This document shows, piece by piece, positions 61,890 to 64,000 of a stretch of 64,000 nt of DNA (the first letter of the stretch is position 1; each line of letters opens with the position of its first letter). The translations under genes were made by a program, and so were the position numbers. Below the pieces are notes generated by a model. It ran no database searches and was not told where the DNA came from. It saw only the letters and a program-made list of their open reading frames with translations. The stretch is from Antedon mediterranea (taxonomy: Eukaryota > Echinodermata > Crinoidea > Comatulida > Antedonidae), in NCBI RefSeq assembly GCF_964355755.1, contig NC_092671.1, positions 34,365,304-34,429,303 on the forward strand, given 5' to 3'.

Positions 61890-64000
61890 ATGGCATTTAA
61901 TTTTGAAACCGAGGCAGAAGGCAGCAGGAAGAAAGAAAAGAAGAAAAAACGGTAATTATGTGTTAATTATGTATGCCTCGCTATAAAAATAGTAGTAGGC
62001 CTAAATAGAAAGTATGAACAATTAAATGATAAATATTGTGGTCTAGATGTCAATATTATTAGTAAGACAATTAAATAATTGATGCTGTTTTGTAAAGTAT
62101 CATTATACAAATAATTAATTAATACTGTATTAACATGTATTAATCATTGTATATACTAAAAATATTTTAAACAATTCAATATTGGTCAATTAATGGAAAT
62201 TTGAATTCTTTTGGCAATATATATGTATACACATTAACATTAACCTACTTAACGATCCATCATTGCAGTCACGAGTGTTGAGTTATTGTTACTAAACTAG
62301 AATCGGGTAAAAACTGATTTCGGTATAAAAGATAGTGAAAGTACATTTACCCTGCTAACACCTTAACAAATATAATTGTATTGATCATATGTACGGTATG
62401 CTATCTTTAATACGCTTGGCCACTTTTTACAACCAGTTCGAATTTCCCTTTTTTCATTTTGATCCATTACCATAACAACATAATAAGCCTATATAAAAAA
62501 AATAGTACGGTGAATTATCTATTACCATAGTTTCTACATTGTATTTAAAAACAAGTGCCCCAATACTAGGCTACAGTGAGCATCGAATTCCATTTCCTTG
62601 CTTATATATTGTAGTCTGTGAAAATTTTACAGCCATACCTGCTCAAAACTTAGTAATAATTGTACGACAATGTATTCGTCGGGATATTTAGAAAACAACA
62701 CATTCAGTCAGCATAATGTTCCTTCTCTCTGATATAACCTAAAGTAGTTCAATACTTTATTTTTACAGAGTTTCTACCTCAATCCCAGAATTGGAGTAAG
62801 TATGCTGTAACTATACTTAATGCCTTTAATATTAAAGTAAAACTTATGCTAATACCATGTAGAATCATGATGATTATTTTGTTGGTAATTTCAAACTGAA
62901 TGGTTCTTTGATAGAAATAAACTGATAAGCAGTTAATTTTATCACATTTATTTTCACTCCAGTAATGGTTATTACTTTAAAAAATACTAAATGCAAGCAT
63001 TTCATTGTTTTGACATTGTTAAATTTTTAGTATAATATAAGAAACGTTTCTATCATTATTACAAGGTACGAAATACAATAATAAAAAATACATAGAACAA
63101 ATTGTATAGAATACAAGAAAAAATAAAGTAATAATAGGATGAGTAAAAATGATTGTCAATATATAATGGATTGTAAACAATTCAGAATTATTTATACATT
63201 ATATCTATGTAAACATTACTGATGAAAGTTAAATCTTTTTTACAGAGAATGGAGAAGCCAAGAACTAGAGTAAATATCAACTTAGAATATTTTAATACTT
63301 TACTTTCAAAGTGTGAAATTTACTCATTATATGTCAGTACAAAAATCATATTCTAATCTAGATTGCTATGAAACTATTAGCATAACAACGTCAAATGGCA
63401 TTCACGAACTTTCTACACTATTTAGTGCTTAGGCAAATTTAAACATTATTGTCTAAAAGAAGAAATGTTGTTTGCCAAATTATAACATGTTGACGACTTT
63501 TAAATCGCGAACAAAGTTTCAAATCGAACAAAAATCAGTTTAAATAAAAATAATAAGCTACTGTACTAAACAATATAGGATGAAAAATAACAAAATACTG
63601 TATTTTATAGTCCAATTGTATCTAAATAATAGAATATCAGACATTAATTATGTACACATACTAATGAACCATTTAAATTATCTTTACAGAAAAGAGGGAA
63701 AATTTAAAAAGTAAGTATATTTTTTACTGTTTACAATAATTAGTGTGAAATTTAAAAGTACCTTCAAAGGTGGCTTACTGTAAATCGTATAAAAATATAT
63801 AATGGAAATGCCTTTTATATGCACTGCATTAAAATATTCCTAAACTTCCTAATGCATAAGAATATTTTTTTTTAATTAAAAAGCTGCTACAGCTGTGTAA
63901 ATAATAAAAACACCTTATAATATAACTTACGACAGTCAAACAATACAGAACTAATTATTAGACATTAATTACTAACCTACTAATAATGAAACTTCATTTT
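61890..64000 (+). CDS. Third paralogue, 5' end only (runs off the window)
   Basis: First exon 61890-61951 reads MAFNFETEAEGSRKKEKKKK and ends in phase 2 before GTAATT. Microexons follow at 62769-62795 (27 nt, VSTSIPEL), 63246-63269 (24 nt, EWRSQEL) and 63690-63710 (21 nt, KEGKFK), all phase 2 at both ends with TTACAG acceptors. EWRSQEL and VSTSIPEL align with copy 2 modules KWNRQL and EILTDETEL. The DED and Roc exons are expected beyond 64000. Confidence 0.7.

Overview
This is eukaryotic, intron-rich, AT-rich nuclear DNA from an animal. Dense AGGCCTAG/CTAGGCCT palindromic tracts, frequent TACTGTA words, DEATH-fold/Roc-COR genes in tandem and abundant LINE, SINE and MITE debris suggest a marine deuterostome invertebrate, most likely an echinoderm. 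The species is inferred, not proven. I see no rRNA gene, true tRNA gene, CRISPR array or bacterial-type operon. Gene models below were built by hand from splice signals, phase continuity and comparison between paralogues.

Three head-to-tail copies of one gene family lie on the + strand. Copy 1 (1559-10642) is cut or truncated at its 5' end. Copy 2 (39601-57523) is complete in the window, with about 26 exons and about 1130 codons. Copy 3 starts at 61890 and runs off the right edge. The product has a charged leader built from microexons, two death-effector-like domains, a Roc GTPase with P-loop GQERVGKT, DFAGQ and a THRE motif, a COR domain and a C-terminal Death domain. This is a ROCO-type protein that joins DED and Death modules, which fits a cell-death or innate-immune signalling role (inference).

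Between copies 1 and 2 sits what I think is the main discovery: one DNA transposon of about 22.65 kb (14421-37072). It has 117-bp, nearly identical terminal inverted repeats and a 7-8 bp target duplication (AATAAAG/C). Removing it rejoins a LINE reverse-transcriptase frame that it interrupts. It carries two spliced minus-strand genes whose phases close perfectly: a 16-exon KDZ (Kyakuja-Dileera-Zisupton) transposase of 877 aa (35542-30069), and a 415-aa cargo protein with an N-terminal homeodomain-like fold and a C-terminal chromodomain (22147-17130). The cargo gene contains four tandem copies of a 30-nt exon.

The remainder is repeats. There is a 2.46-kb TTAA-flanked element in copy 1's penultimate intron region, a hairpin-headed TAGTCGCGTGGACGCGACT family (12.0, 37.2 and 47.9 kb), several LINE 3' ends, a tRNA-derived SINE, back-to-back MITEs, large inverted repeats inside the transposon, a minisatellite, and a THAP-domain pseudogene at the left edge. 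A roughly 1.56-kb repeat has split one exon of copy 2.
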